From Medicago truncatula (lineage: Eukaryota > Streptophyta > Magnoliopsida > Fabales > Fabaceae), in NCBI RefSeq assembly GCF_003473485.1, contig NC_053043.1, forward strand, positions 38,850,576 through 38,914,575: a DNA stretch of 64,000 nt, in the 5' to 3' direction. Below the pieces are notes generated by a model. That model did not search any database. It was not told the DNA's origin and saw only the letters and a list, made by a program, of their open reading frames with translations. How positions within the stretch are numbered: position 1 is the first letter of the stretch; the number at the start of each line of letters is the position of its first letter. A program made the position numbers and the translations under genes. Positions 37,555 through 52,738 of this stretch are shown here, one piece after another.

Positions 37555-38650
37555 CGTTTGCAGCAAGAGCAAAAAGAGGCTCACCTTCCAGCAGAGTTGG
37601 GAACTCATGAGGGATTGTTTGTTCCTCGTTGGGCGGCTGAAAAAGTGTTTCCTCCTTCGGTAAACATTTGTCGAAAAATCATGCTACCAATTACCAAACT
37701 TAAATTTATCTACCAAATCTTTCAGTTTCTTAAGTCTTTGTAATTTTGACCTGCAGGATTTCTTCCAACAGCCTCCTGCTCAAGTGTTAATAGCAAGGGA
37801 TTTGCATGGTAACAAATAGAAATTTAGGCATATCTTCTGAGGTGAGTTACAAAGCTGAATTTCATTTTAATGGCAAATGTTGGAGTTTTCCTTTCAGTTT
37901 CATGAACATGTTTCTTGTTGAGGGATGAAAATATGTCGTTACTTTTTGTATAATCTTTGAAGTTTTTCTCTCTTGCTGGCCAGCCCAAAAGGCATCTACT
38001 TACAACTGGATGGAGTGTTTCTGTGAGTGCTAAAAGACTTGTTGCTGGTGATTCTGTGCTGTTTATCTGGCAAGTGATTTTATTATATCCTGCTTTTCAA
38101 AGTGGACGCTATCTATGCTTTCGACTTCATTAATTTGGTCTATTCATTCACCTTGGATATATCATGCTTTCAATACTAAAACATTCTTAATGATAAGTGC
38201 TTCAGGCTTAGAGAAGTGTTCGTTGATTCGATTTTTTTTCATCTTCTTACTTTACTATGATGATGATCCACGAGAATTGTTAATTTTTTGGTATGTATAC
38301 GATTATGTGATATCTTATCAATGGTCCAACTCAAGTGCATCTTCTTCAATAGGAATGAAAAGAACCAATTGCTTCTTGGTATCCGCCGTGCTAGCTGACC
38401 ACAAACTGCGATGCCTTCCTCAGTATTGTCAACTGATAGTACGCACTTGGGACTTCTTGCTGCAGCAGCTCATGCGGCTGCAACCAATAGCCCTTTCACT
38501 ATTTTCTATAACCCATATAACAGTAATAACTTGTACACATTTGCTGAACTTTTAAGTCATTATATATTTCTTTTGATTGACATTATTTTATTCTTTTCAA
38601 TTCAGTGCGTGTCCATCCAAATTTGTCATACCCTGAGTAAATTATTGGAA
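37555..38650 (+). pseudogene. Auxin response factor (ARF6/8-type) fragment
   Basis: Pieces of the ARF B3 DNA-binding region in the right order, with introns still present: EQKEAHLPAELGTHEGLFVP and [47 protein letters not shown] and LFIW (to 38070), then [20 protein letters not shown] (38411 on) and CPSKFVIP followed by a stop. Part of the domain between the first two pieces is missing, and the frame is broken more than once. Retained intron borders argue for a DNA-level copy, not a retrocopy. Confidence 0.85.
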
Positions 38651-38988
38651 GAGGAGAAAGCAAGAATGACTAACATCAAGGATCACGGTACACAATCCAA
38701 GGCTTTGCTTCAGGCATCCAATCAGAAGAGAAATTTGCTTAGTGGAGAAGTTCGTCATCTCAAGGCCGTACTCCTTGAAAAACAAAACAAGTTGAAATTT
38801 TGCGAGTTGGAGACAATAAAGGTAGAGGCTCATTTTGATGACATAAAAAAAATGTTGGAGGTTGACATAACCGTAAAAGATAAAACTCGAGAAGTAGAAA
38901 CAACAAGGATAAAAACTGTAGAGAGAGACACAAAGCAAATTTCAGCCAAGACAGCGTTGGAGAATGCTAAACGTGCATTGGAAAATTA
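38651..38988 (+). pseudogene. Coiled-coil protein fragment fused to the ARF relic
   Basis: An open stretch of about 110 residues directly follows the ARF piece: [20 protein letters not shown], then [20 protein letters not shown], ending [12 protein letters not shown] and a stop. Heptad-like Leu/Lys/Glu spacing indicates a coiled coil. It does not belong to any ARF and I cannot name its family. Confidence 0.5.
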
Positions 38989-38989
38989 G

Positions 38990-40423
38990 TTCCTTTCAAC
39001 AACTCAATAATTGTGTAGTGAATGAAGTAGAATAATTGTGAATTGTGTACTCGAAGTTTGTTTTGGTAGCTCTTTAGTAGCTTGTTTCTTTTATATAACA
39101 GAAGCTTATTTTTCTAAGTACCTTTGAGATAGTTACATTTCATGACCTTGTTCACATAATTTTGATTGTTTTCTTGCTTGCCAATTATTCTGTTAGCCGT
39201 ACTATTCTTGCTTGCCAAATCATTGGCTTGATTTGTAGTATATTATGCGGAAAATAAACAATGAGAAAAAGAATGCAAGTCTATTTTTGGTAGTTACATG
39301 AGAAAAAACAGAAAAGAAAAACAAGCAAAATTCATAAAAACTAGAAACTAGGTCCTTTAGAAGGTCACCCCTAGAGTATCAGAAAACGACGGTGAGAATA
39401 GACAAGGCGAGCTAATTGGACACTTCAACTATGATATTATTCTTGATATAGTGTGTAATTATTTGAGTAGAATATTTAACTAAACTTATATCTTGGCCAA
39501 ACATTGAATTAGTCTAATGTGCAGTATAAATTAGAGGCTCTTGCTAGTGAGCTGATTAACTTATGCTAGACTACCACAATTTTAACAAATTTAAACTTCA
39601 ACAATTCTACCCAAATTTAACATCATTTCAAACATGATACTAATGAACGTTTGTAATTCATGAAATTCATCCACGCGACAGAATTGTTTCAAACACATGC
39701 TGCTGATTTACTTTTTATAATAGTATTAATTGTTGATTCCTTTAAATACAACAAAGCCAGAATACATTGTGTATTTGCATACATAATAGAATGGAGAATC
39801 ATGTATTAGCAATCTAAATAACTTCAAATATCTATTTACATTTTTTTTCATTGCTAAAGACAACCATTTCACTAAACTTTACAAGAACCTAACAACTTAC
39901 AACTTTACTAATACTCTTCGCCTGAACAAGCCGTACCTGTCGGAGGATTGAAACAAAACAAAGCATACAACTTCAAACAGAGACCATATTGCCATACAAG
40001 GCTCAGGAGCACTCATTATAACTCATAACAGCTAGCACTACAAAAGCAGAGACTAAAAAACAGAAAAAACTGGAACAATAAGGGATCCCTCTCCCAAAAC
40101 CAACAAGCTGTTGAGCACAGAAAACCGCAGCAAACCAAACTCGTCACATCAGCAAACCAGACTCTGCACAACAGCAGACCAAACACAACATAGTTGCCCC
40201 TTAGTCCAAACAACCTCCGCTCAACCACACCAAAAAAGTTACCTTAGAAGGCATTCCCTTGAATGTTATTACTGATAAATAAACCAAACCAACCATAATG
40301 CTTCCCAAAATGTGATATGATATGTGACTCATTTATTTACTTTAGACATATTTTTATGTGGACACACTATTTATAACGCCTCTGCATGCAACACCAGGTC
40401 CAGAACTAGGAGCAAGTAATTCA
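38990..40423. other. Spacer, no gene seen
   Basis: AT-rich, becoming less so at 39900-40250, where minus-strand short frames rich in Cys and Phe occur without recognisable motifs. Probably non-coding. Confidence 0.35.
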
Positions 40424-40778
40424 TAAGGCAAAACACCATCTCAATCTTTCCAATTTCAGCAGAGAATTCATAAAACGCTTCAACAATCTCAGCATCACTT
40501 TCTTCTGGTATAAATCTTCTAGGCAATGCATTGAGAAAACTCTTTTGTGGATCATATATAAAACTTGCATATTTAGGATCGCTTTCTTCTGGTATTAATC
40601 TTCTCATCAACAGGGGATGATTTGGCATGTACCCTCCACAAGGGTATTGTCCAAAACTAAGTGCAGCATGTTGCGCAGATGCATTCCAAATTAAGATTGT
40701 TAGGACCGAGACAAGATTGTAATTGTTGTTCAATTTCGGCCACCATGATTCAGAATACCAAGCTTGTAACTCTACCAT
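40424..40778 (-). pseudogene. Lipoxygenase C-terminal fragment
   Basis: Reads ELQAWYSESWWPKLNNNYNL, then LIWNASAQHAALSFGQYPCG, MRRLIPEESDPKYASFIYDP and QKSFLNALPRR. The SAQHAA segment carries one of the iron-binding histidines of plant lipoxygenases. Compared with the family, residues are missing between YSES and WWP and again after NALP, where a repeat of FIPEESD joins to AEIVEAFYEFSAEIGKIE. Without the remaining iron ligands and C-terminus it is a relic. Confidence 0.85.
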
Positions 40779-41404
40779 TGATTATTAGGCTTGGATTTGG
40801 GTAGTAATAGTTCACATAAAAGTGAGTTGAACAATAAATATAAGTGTAAAAATCATGTTTGGAGTAAACATCTATAGAGTAAACATCCATAATTCCGAAA
40901 TGCATTCAAACATGTAAAAAACAGTTATACACCTATAGAATCAATTTTGACTCATTCAAAAGTGAAATAAAATATATAAATGCAGCTGATACAATCACAT
41001 ACCACAGTCAGAGACCTTTATTTTAAACTTTAAAGTTGAGGTCTTAAATTAATTATTGAACCATGTTAGTTATGCATAGAACTAATAACATTTTAGAATA
41101 CATGTTATAGAGTTACAATATTCAGTACAAAAAATTTCAAACGAGATTGGCATGCCTCTAAAATTAGTTTCCATTTCAAATTGGTACTATACGTTGTCAG
41201 ATTTTCTCAAAAACGTTTAATCAATTATATGACTTAAGGATATATAGCCAGTGAAACACTGAAACTTTTTCAATAAGCTCCAACACAGTTTCAACTTGTA
41301 GTAAAAGGTTTTGATCCAGATGATGGACATTGAGAAAAGATTTCTGGTTTATACACAAAAAGGTTTTGATTTAAACAAGAATAAGATCTATTTAACATTA
41401 AGTT
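40779..41404. other. Spacer, no gene seen
   Basis: AT-rich DNA between the lipoxygenase relic and peroxidase unit C. No feature supported. Confidence 0.4.
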
Positions 41405-41519
41405 CGACGTGAAGGTTGATTCCTTATATCCGCGCAACTGTGTCCGTAATGGACTGCTGCTTACTAGTATGTATTCATCAAACATTATGGTTACATCACA
41501 TAATCAGTTGTGACTTGCA

Positions 41520-41560
41520 ATATCATATCTAAGAATCATTCCTTGATCTCTAATACAAAA
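41520..41560. repeat. Junction sequence, uninterrupted in unit C
   Basis: TATCATATCTAAGAATCATT followed directly by CCTTGATCTCTAATACAAAA and the peroxidase 3' flank. This is the empty form of the junction that carries the eIF3c segment in unit B and the GAPDH segment in unit D. Confidence 0.8.
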
Positions 41561-41805
41561 ATATACTTCAATACCTTGGAATCTAAGTTTTAATAAGGCA
41601 TAAAAGAACACTTTGATTTGTTGATATTTATTGCAGCCTTGCAACACTAGAGTAAACATATTTTAAAACAGTGCCACAAAAATTTATAAATTCTATAATA
41701 GCTGTCACTTTACATGGCCAAAACTACCCTAAAATGTGTATGAGAAACTTACATAGGAAGAGAACAAATTTGCTAAACTAGAATGAAATATATGAACCAA
41801 CTCAC

Positions 41806-43559
<1,754 letters not shown>

Positions 43560-43676
43560 TTTCTTGATGATGAAGAAGAACAAGAGAAGAAAAAGAGAAG
43601 ACTTGTTTAGGAAGTTATTGAGTTGGTTGGAATTGCATGCAACTGAATGGTTTGGTTAGTTAGCATATTGATACTC

Positions 43677-43685
43677 TTTTTATAT
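43677..43685 (-). promoter_or_regulatory. TATA box of peroxidase copy C
   Basis: TATATAAAA, in the same position relative to the ATG as in copies B and D. Confidence 0.55.
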
Positions 43686-43735
43686 AGGAAATGAACTAGG
43701 AATTGACTCACTAGGGTATCCTTGTTTTTAGGCTT

Positions 43736-43870
43736 GTTTGGCTTAGCGGTGAAAATTGTCCAAACCGGCGTTTTATGTGAAGCTACCTTTTGTAGCTTTT
43801 AAAAACCACGGCAGAAAGTGCCTCGTAACGCGGTATTTGCACTTCCACCGCTTTAACAAACACATACTTT
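43736..43870. mobile_element. Possible short MITE
   Basis: GGCTTGTTTGGCTTAGCGGTG on the left and CACCGCTTTAACAAACAC on the right form an imperfect inverted repeat of about 135 bases. The left end is preceded by TTA, but the right-hand copy of TTA is not clear. It is present upstream of copy C only. Confidence 0.4.
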
Positions 43871-44760
43871 GAGATTAATCTTTTTAAGGGTTAGCACCTT
43901 TCTTCTCGTTATTAAAATTTAAACTCGCATTTCTTCACTTATGGACTCGGTCAATCTAAATAATGGATCGATGGATAATTGAGTTACTATTACGAGTTGT
44001 CAAATATGCTTCGGCGATAATAAACAAATTTTTTTTTTTTTTTTAATTTAACATTGGAATTCTTTATTTATTTTTCCTATATTGGTCCTTTATCCTTGTT
44101 TTCACTAAACAATGATATTAATCTTCTTAGGGGGCAATTCAAACCCGCAATTCTTCACATATGGACTTAATCAATCAAAATTATGAGATTGATGGGTTAT
44201 AGAATTACTATTACGAGTTGTTGTTAAATCTATTTCGTCGATAGTATACAAGTTTCTTAAACAATGTTTTTAAAGCACTTATTTTTTTATTTTTTTATCA
44301 AACAACTAAATGCATTAAACCAGGAAGGGTAACTTGTTAGTTTAACATTAACTATATTTACTATATTTAGATAGTGCAAGAACTAGATAGTTGAACAATG
44401 AATCGAACGATTATAAAGATGATTTTGGAAAATTAATACACATTTTAAAAATGTATTATTTTATTTACTAATATAACACATCTTTTTTTAATAGGGAGGA
44501 ATTTGATAAAGAAGTCTTATATTTTTCTTTATTAGTGAGAAGTCTTATATTAAGAGATAGAGATAACAAATAATAAACAATTGTTTTTTTTCTCCTCGTT
44601 GGTTTGGAGGATCCATGTTGGGACGGTTAATAATGAAATTTAGATCCATATCATTATCCCATAGTACAATTAATAATGTAATTTAAATGCAGATTAATTT
44701 CCACTTTCTTTGACATATAATTAAAAAATCTAGAAAATAATTTGAAGAAAAAGTACAAAC
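43871..44760. other. Spacer upstream of peroxidase C
   Basis: Repeat-poor AT-rich DNA. A stretch near 44380-44490 (AAGAACTAGATAGTTGAACA) is shared with 52380-52495 upstream of copy D. This marks the outer limit of the C/D duplication. Confidence 0.5.
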
Positions 44761-45113
44761 CTGACTCCCATAGTATGTCGAAATCCAATGGGAATGAGGT
44801 GAAACACCATATTCTTCTTTGCACTTTTCCACATAGCTTGTTAAATTGAAAAGGTCGGGTTGTAACATGCTATCTTTTCTTTTGCCATAGGGCATCACCA
44901 TTTCACTGCATGCCTAAATTGTACAAAAGAATCATATTACTTTTTAGTAAAAGATAATATTAAAAGTAATAAAATATATTTAAATATACTAAACAATAAA
45001 AGATAACTAATAAATTGACAAAAAGTAATTTTGTCAAGTTTAATGCTTCAATCAAATATATCTATTTAACTTGTAAAGAAGATTATATATACTACCTGCC
45101 ATCTCCAACCATC
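44761..45113 (-). pseudogene. Lysosomal Pro-X carboxypeptidase (S28) two-exon fragment
   Basis: An open exon of 153 bases (44761-44913) with good acceptor and donor reads ACSEMVMPYGKRKDSMLQPD, then SYVEKCKEEYGVSPHSHWIS. This is the region before the catalytic Asp/His in plant S28 serine carboxypeptidases. About 180 bases upstream, the end of the preceding exon (EDGWRWQ at about 45096-45113) is also kept, with the intron. No catalytic residues and no further exons are present. Confidence 0.8.
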
Positions 45114-46171
45114 TTCTATCTATTTAACTTGTAGGGTTAGTATTTAAGCATTTGTCATTTCCATGTAAAGCGAGAAGCCGGGAACATTTGCATATATCCT
45201 ATCAAGATGTTGTTTCCAAACGAAGCTTGTATAAATTGGATTACAAAATAAACATATTTTAGAAACAAATATAAAAGTACAAATGAGCTACTTAAAATGA
45301 GTCTTGATTGGGATTTCAAGTGTTTGAACTGTTATACATGTTTCGCATGTTTAATATGAGTTAAATAACTTGCTGCTACCACTGGCTTATGTGTAATTGT
45401 CCTTTATTTTTCTTTTTTCTTTTTTTAAACTTGGTATCCGGCCTATATCTGGCATAAGGACCGGTTAATCCGAGGGTTTTAATCTTAATATTAATTCTCT
45501 CCATTAAGTTTTAGTTTTGTATTAGTCAGCAAAATGCTGTAACATCATTTCATCTAAAGTATTAATTAAGGAGGAGGTGAAAACTAAAATTTATTAAGTA
45601 AAAGATAGGGTGAAAAAAAATGTATGCAATAAAGAGAAGAGAAAAACATATAGCAAGTTAAGAAGAGAAAGCAAGAGCAAGTGATGAACAAAATGCAGAG
45701 ATAGAGATCACTACCTGTTTACCGATTCCACCCATGCCCAAGGTTGCAGCCTTTGCACACCTTGCCTCCAACGGTGTTGTGGTCTCCTTGTCGTGAGGCT
45801 CCTCCATACTTGAGAAAAAGGTTGAAGCAAAATAACTTGACCATGTGAGTCTCTCACATTGTGGTATATATATTTGTAAGATTGGTGAGAGGGAGATAAA
45901 TGATAGATGAAGTTGAATATGATAGAGTTGAAAGAGATGGATGAGAAATAATTGAGAAAAAAAAAATAAAAAAATTAAGGTTTTGTTTGTGAGTAAGGGA
46001 ATGAGTGAAAGAAAACTGGAAGTGGAAGTGAGTGAGAGGTTAAGTTTGAGATGTAAGAAGTGGAATAAATAAGTGAAGTGGGTGGGTTGTGTTTAAATAA
46101 CATTGAATGTCACCACCAAACAAAATAACATTGAATGCATAAAATTAAGAAGAGTAAAGAATGCACTACTT
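45114..46171. other. Spacer with a possible small minus-strand frame
   Basis: A 49-codon minus-strand frame begins at about 45809 (MEEPHDKETTTPLEARCAKA). It has a TATATATACC-type box about 60 bases upstream and a possible donor after GIGKQ. I do not recognise it. It may be a captured first exon or chance. Confidence 0.25.
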
Positions 46172-46363
46172 ATCAACAAGCTGATTTGTCCAAGTGGTAA
46201 AGGACATGAACCTTTTAAATATGTAATCAAGATCAATTCAGGTATGAAAAAAATTGATGAAAAGAGATGATATACTTTGTGCGCCTTACATGTTTTTTGA
46301 ACGGAGATTAGTCATTATTAAATGAGACGGAAACTTCCGTACTAATATTATGTGCAACAAAAA
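46172..46363 (+). mobile_element. tRNA-derived SINE, about 192 bp
   Basis: An A-box-like TTGTCCAAGTGGTAAAGG at 46187-46204 is followed about 40 bases later by a degenerate B box, and the element ends in a short A-rich tail (GTGCAACAAAAA). An exact 12-bp target duplication AATGCACTACTT flanks it (46160-46171 and 46364-46375). Confidence 0.72.
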
Positions 46364-46596
46364 AATGCACTACTTTATGCAGCAAACGTGACATCTCTCA
46401 CGCCCCTCGAAAAATCAAACATCGCCATAACTTCAAAGTACATGACATTAGAAATATACCACATCCATCCAACGGCCACAAGTTCACTCGAATCGCAAAA
46501 CAACATGAGGCAAAGCAAATGCTTATGATCTATAAACAAAATGGCTACTAAATAACTTGCTACTAAAAGATAAAGTAGAATTAAACTAAGAGAAAT

Positions 46597-46761
46597 GTTA
46601 ACTAATGTCCTCGGGACATTAGTTAAGAAAAACTAATATAGAAACTTTGCATTGGGAAGTGGTGAAAAGTAAAATGTTCAACTTTATAAAAGTCAAAATG
46701 TTGTTGTTTTTTATGAAATTTTTTTATTTTTACTTTTATAACTACCGGAGCACCGATTAAC
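46597..46761. mobile_element. Possible MITE related to 12888 and 29696
   Basis: GTTAACTAATGTCCTCGGGACATTAGTTAAG at the left forms a local hairpin, and the right end is GATTAAC. The size and termini resemble the GTTAACGAGTG family, but divergence is large. Confidence 0.35.
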
Positions 46762-47496
46762 ATGACCTTTAAACTAATCTGTTGAAATTATTCCACCATG
46801 ATTTATTCTAAAATTAAACACAACGTGTTACTCTAAACAACTAATAATTCGTAATAATAATCCATCAACACTCCTTATTTTATGTATCCTATCACATGAC
46901 TCAAAAAATAAATAAACCAATCAAGAAGGAGTACTAGTAATCCTATGGCTACTGGTACAACTTTGCCTTCTTTTTAATTTTCAATAAGGCATGACATTGA
47001 TAAAGCATATGCACAAATTAAAAAAGACCACATGCCTTTTGTATTTAGAACTAATATTTTCTAGGATTTTAAATATAAACAAATGAATCAAACAAATTTG
47101 ATGGATTTGACTCAAATTTTTAAGTCTAACCTTTTTTTTAAACATTGTTATGACATGTTAAGCTATTTAAAGTTCTATTTTGCATTTGGTATGTTTCAGC
47201 TTTATTTGCAATTTGCATGTATAAATCTTTTTGAAATCTAACATGATACATTCTTTAAACTTGATTTTACAATAAGACCATTAAATATGTTACACATTGA
47301 TATATACATGTATATTTTGCATTTGATGTTTCAGCTTTATTTTCCTGGTATAACATAATATACTATATTTAGCAAATTTTTGTGGAAAAGAAGTCCTTCT
47401 GGACATTCCCAAACTTGTGGGTGGAAGAGAGTTTGGGCTTGAAGAAGGTTTTTTGGTGCACCACATATATTGTAGAAAAATATAACTATTGTAACG
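46762..47496. other. Spacer, no gene seen
   Basis: AT-rich, with two approximate copies of a TTTTGCATTTGRTATGTTTCAGCTTTATTT-like stretch (about 47180 and 47317). Otherwise anonymous. Confidence 0.35.
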
Positions 47497-47615
47497 AATA
47501 TCGAGGCCTAACTCATCCCCACAAAACCGGCTTGTAAGGTGATGATTGTCTCCTCTTTATAAACTCTTATCAAGAATCCTATCTATCCGATGCGGGACTA
47601 AATCCCACCCGAGTG
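47497..47615. repeat. Dispersed repeat fragment, possibly a TRIM-type LTR scrap
   Basis: GAGGCCTAACTCATCCCCAC, ACCGGCTTGTAAGGTGATGA and GATGCGGGACTAAATCCCAC resemble a short dispersed repeat common in legumes. It is an incomplete fossil; the family is uncertain. Confidence 0.3.
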
Positions 47616-47689
47616 TTGGCTGCTAACAACTATCACGCCATATGATGTTAGCTTTGTAGAGCGGTTGTGACTTGTGACATCTTATCAAA

Positions 47690-48010
47690 GAATCATTCCT
47701 CTACCTGTAATTGTGAGCGTTGAACAGGGAGATGATAAGAAACTATACTTCAATAGGTCGGAATCCTAGTTTTTTTTGTGTTAACCGTCCGGTTCTCGGG
47801 GAAAGGACCCCTGATAATCCGGAGTCCGACGGGAGGGTCTGACCAAGTATCTCGGAATCCTAGTTTAACAAGGCAGAACCGAATACTTTGATTTGTTGAT
47901 GTTGTGCAGTGACTCTATTCATAAAGAGTTCTATACAAAACTTATATTTATTGCAGCCATAGACTAAACATTTAACACAATGCTTCCAAAATCTGTAAAC
48001 TCTGCAAGTT
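47690..48010. repeat. Degraded fifth copy of the peroxidase 3' flank
   Basis: Carries AAAGAATCATTCCTCTACCTGTAATTGTGAG, ACTATACTTCAATAGGTCGG, GGAATCCTAGTTTAACAAGG and TATATTTATTGCAGCC in the order seen 3' of copies A-D, with more divergence. No peroxidase exon follows. It is split by the short retroposon at 47773-47851. Confidence 0.65.
47773..47851 (-). mobile_element. Short SINE-like retroposon, 79 bp
   Basis: A T-run at the left (a minus-strand A tail) and a GC-rich body (CCGTCCGGTTCTCGGGGAAA, GTCCGACGGGAGGGTCTGAC) lie between perfect 15-bp direct repeats TCGGAATCCTAGTTT at 47758-47772 and 47852-47866. A long target duplication with a tail points to LINE-mediated insertion of a 5'-truncated SINE. 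Confidence 0.7.
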
Positions 48011-48079
48011 ACCCTTTACAAAGGCCAGGAGTGCAGCTTGAACTGTCGACAAAGCGTTAATCTCTTTTTGTTTTGTTTT

Positions 48080-48530
48080 GTTCAGTATATTGACTTGTTA
48101 CATGACAGAAGGTGGCTTTCTTTGCCTACATCGCGCCTAGATAGAATCAGTGCACATCTTTTTAAGCCTTTATCCGATGCAACGCCTCATAGCTTGAAGT
48201 ATATTAATTAAATGTCTAAGTTTAAGCGTCTATATGTTGAAAATATTGTTGACGTTGTTGGAGACATTAATTGTGAATTTCGTGTTATTGTTGCACTACT
48301 AGGAAAGGGTGTTGAATTATGGTCTACTATCGTTCATGATCTTGTGAGAAAGCTAAACACGAACCATAAAGATTATGTCGAACTCGAAGGAACGAGGGAA
48401 GGAGCTCGTAGATTCTTTATGGCCAGTGAAATGTGTGGAACATGCACCTTCATCTTGCTCCAGGTGTGTGCTTCCGGAGATAATCTCCATCGTGCAGAAG
48501 TACAAAAGAAAGTTGTTATCTATTAAGCTC
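48080..48530 (+). pseudogene. Unidentified coding-like fragment
   Basis: After an acceptor-like TGTTCAG at about 48087, a frame reads YIDLLHDRRWLSLPTSRLDR. A second open frame (48212-48526) reads LYVENIVDVVGDINCEFRVI and later ARRFFMASEMCGTCTFILLQ, then joins the shared VCASGDNLH block of unit D. I cannot assign a family. The shared end with unit B suggests that both once carried the same plus-strand gene end. Confidence 0.35.
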
Positions 48531-49128
48531 ATTCCGTGAAGGGTTATAATAGTATCTGCTTTGTGTTAGAATTGTAAAAGGAAAACTTTCAAAAAAATGA
48601 AAACAACTGTAAAAAGAGAAACAATACAATTCCAACTTCTAGTCTCATTCTTCCTCTTTACACATGATTTACTCAATGCCAATCTGAAAAGTTAGATTAT
48701 ATTCTCCAAATACTTGCTCAATTCCAATCTGCCATTACAAGTAAGATGGATGAAAATGGAAAGAGTAGAGTGTATATTCAAACATCTCTTAGTTCTTTGA
48801 GTATCACACCATACTTGGAACAAATCCGATGTAGGAATTCATACTCATCACGTTACCAATGCGAATAGAGATCAACATTACTTGTGTCATATTGATTACC
48901 TGTGTCAAGTTTTCTTATTTTCATATATAATTTAAATTTAAATCTACATTTGATATTAATTTCAAGGTGAAAGTTGATTCCTATATCCGCGTAACTGTGT
49001 CCATGATGGACTGCTGCTTACTAGTATGTATTCATTAAACATTATGGTTACATTACATGGATAGGAGAGGAACCATCACAGACGCAGTTGTGACTAATAT
49101 CAAATCTAAGAATCATATAAGTTCAATA
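48463..49128. repeat. Peroxidase-unit outer 3' block, copy D
   Basis: Matches 31827-32516 over most of its length, ending in a junction repeat (ATATCAAATCTAAGAATCAT at 49097-49116) to the left of the GAPDH segment. Confidence 0.75.
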
Positions 49129-49565
49129 AGCGATGTTCTTTCTTTTCTAGTCTCATATGTTTTGGGACTCATACACGTATTGTTGTAAGCTAGAGCGCTC
49201 TGTAATTCTATCTATCACATAATAGAAAACCACATCAGTCGCTTAAGCGTCAGAGATATAAGTACAATTGGCTGAATTTTGTGATCGATCGTTGTTTTCT
49301 TTTTTATTATTTTAAAACTGGATTTGCTATTCTAACACACACAATGCCTAATAGATCCTTTGATTATCATTTTTAATTAAGAAGTAGTAGTAATTTATTG
49401 CCACAAACTTCAAACACAACTATTTGCAAAACATGTTAATAACTTTGAAAATTAGTAATGTCAACTAAGCCAATGAAATGAATGGAAACTTTACCTATAG
49501 AGGTTCTGAATTTTTCATTTGTTACATTTACTATGTTATGTTCTATTATACTAACCTTTTTATAA

Positions 49566-49938
<373 letters not shown>

Positions 49939-49998
49939 TGATGATGATACTAATTGTTAGCAAATTATACTATGCCATTATCAAGCATTGTGCACCAA

Positions 49999-50043
49999 AT
50001 ATCATATCTAAGAATCATTTATTGATCTCTAATTGTAAGAGTT
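49999..50043. repeat. Junction repeat, right copy, unit D
   Basis: ATATCATATCTAAGAATCAT and the following 25 bases match 34711-34755 of unit B almost exactly. The left partner is at 49097-49116. Confidence 0.82.
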
Positions 50044-50285
50044 GAATAGGGAGCTTATACAAAAATATACTTCAATACCTTGGAATCCAAGTTTTAATAA
50101 AACATAACAGAACACTTTGATTTGTTTATATTTATTGCAGCCTTGCAACACTAAAGTAAACAGTTTTTAACACAGTTCCATCAAAATCAATAAATTCTGT
50201 AACATTTGTCATTTTACATGGCCAAAACTTGCATAGGAAGAGAACAAATTTTCTAAACCAGAATGAATTATATGAACCAACTCAC

Positions 50286-51995
<1,710 letters not shown>

Positions 51996-52114
51996 TTTCT
52001 TGATGATGAAGAAGAACAAGAGAAGAAAAAGAGAAGACTTGTTTAGGAAGTTATTGGGTTGGTTGGAATTGTAACTGAATCTGAATGGTTGGTTAGTTAG
52101 CATATTAATACTCT

Positions 52115-52123
52115 CTTTATATA
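52115..52123 (-). promoter_or_regulatory. TATA box of peroxidase copy D
   Basis: TATATAAAG on the minus strand about 120 bases upstream of the ATG, embedded in a promoter shared with B and C. Confidence 0.6.
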
Positions 52124-52527
52124 GGAAAGGAACTAGGAAATAGGAATGGACTCACTAGGGTATCCTTGTATCTAGTAATCATGAGATTAATCTTCTTAAG
52201 GGGTAAGTAATTCTTCTTCTACTACCTTTGTTCTGATGATTAAAATTCAAACCCTCAATTCTTCATTTATGGACTCAATCAATCAAAATAATTCTTTATA
52301 CAAGTTTCTTAAACAATATCCTTAAAACACTTGTTAGTATAACACTAACTATATTTATTCTAATTGGTGGAAAGAGTGCAAGAACTAGATAGTTGAACAA
52401 TAAATCGAACAATTATAAAGATGATTTTGAAAAATTAATACGCATTTTTAAAAATGTATTATTTTATTTACTAATATAACACATCTTTTTTTAATCTGCA
52501 GGTGGATAGGAAAATAAAACATGGTTG

Positions 52528-52645
52528 GGAGGGGACGTTTGACCCACTAAAGGTGGCCAACTAGGTTTTTCAGCGGAGATTAATCATCAGTAAAGCTGAT
52601 AGATACTTCACATCTATTATCTATAGTTAAAAAAATAAATACGAA
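52528..52645. repeat. Headless SINE copy beside the DUF1685 gene
   Basis: GGTTGGGAGGGGACGTTTGA to TAGTTAAAAAAATAAATAC, the same body as 26790-26910. The tRNA-like head seen in the left copy is absent here, and the sequence upstream is unrelated. Confidence 0.65.
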
Positions 52646-52738
52646 GAATTATTATTACTAGTCATTATTATTTTTATTGTTCTTAGGAAATTGTTACAAA
52701 AGAATTGATTTATGAAATGTGATTTATGATGATGATAT

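Noticed and set aside
39880-40260. Less AT-rich segment with a Cys/Phe-rich minus-strand frame
   Set aside because: It could be part of an old repeat, but no ends or coding motifs could be identified.
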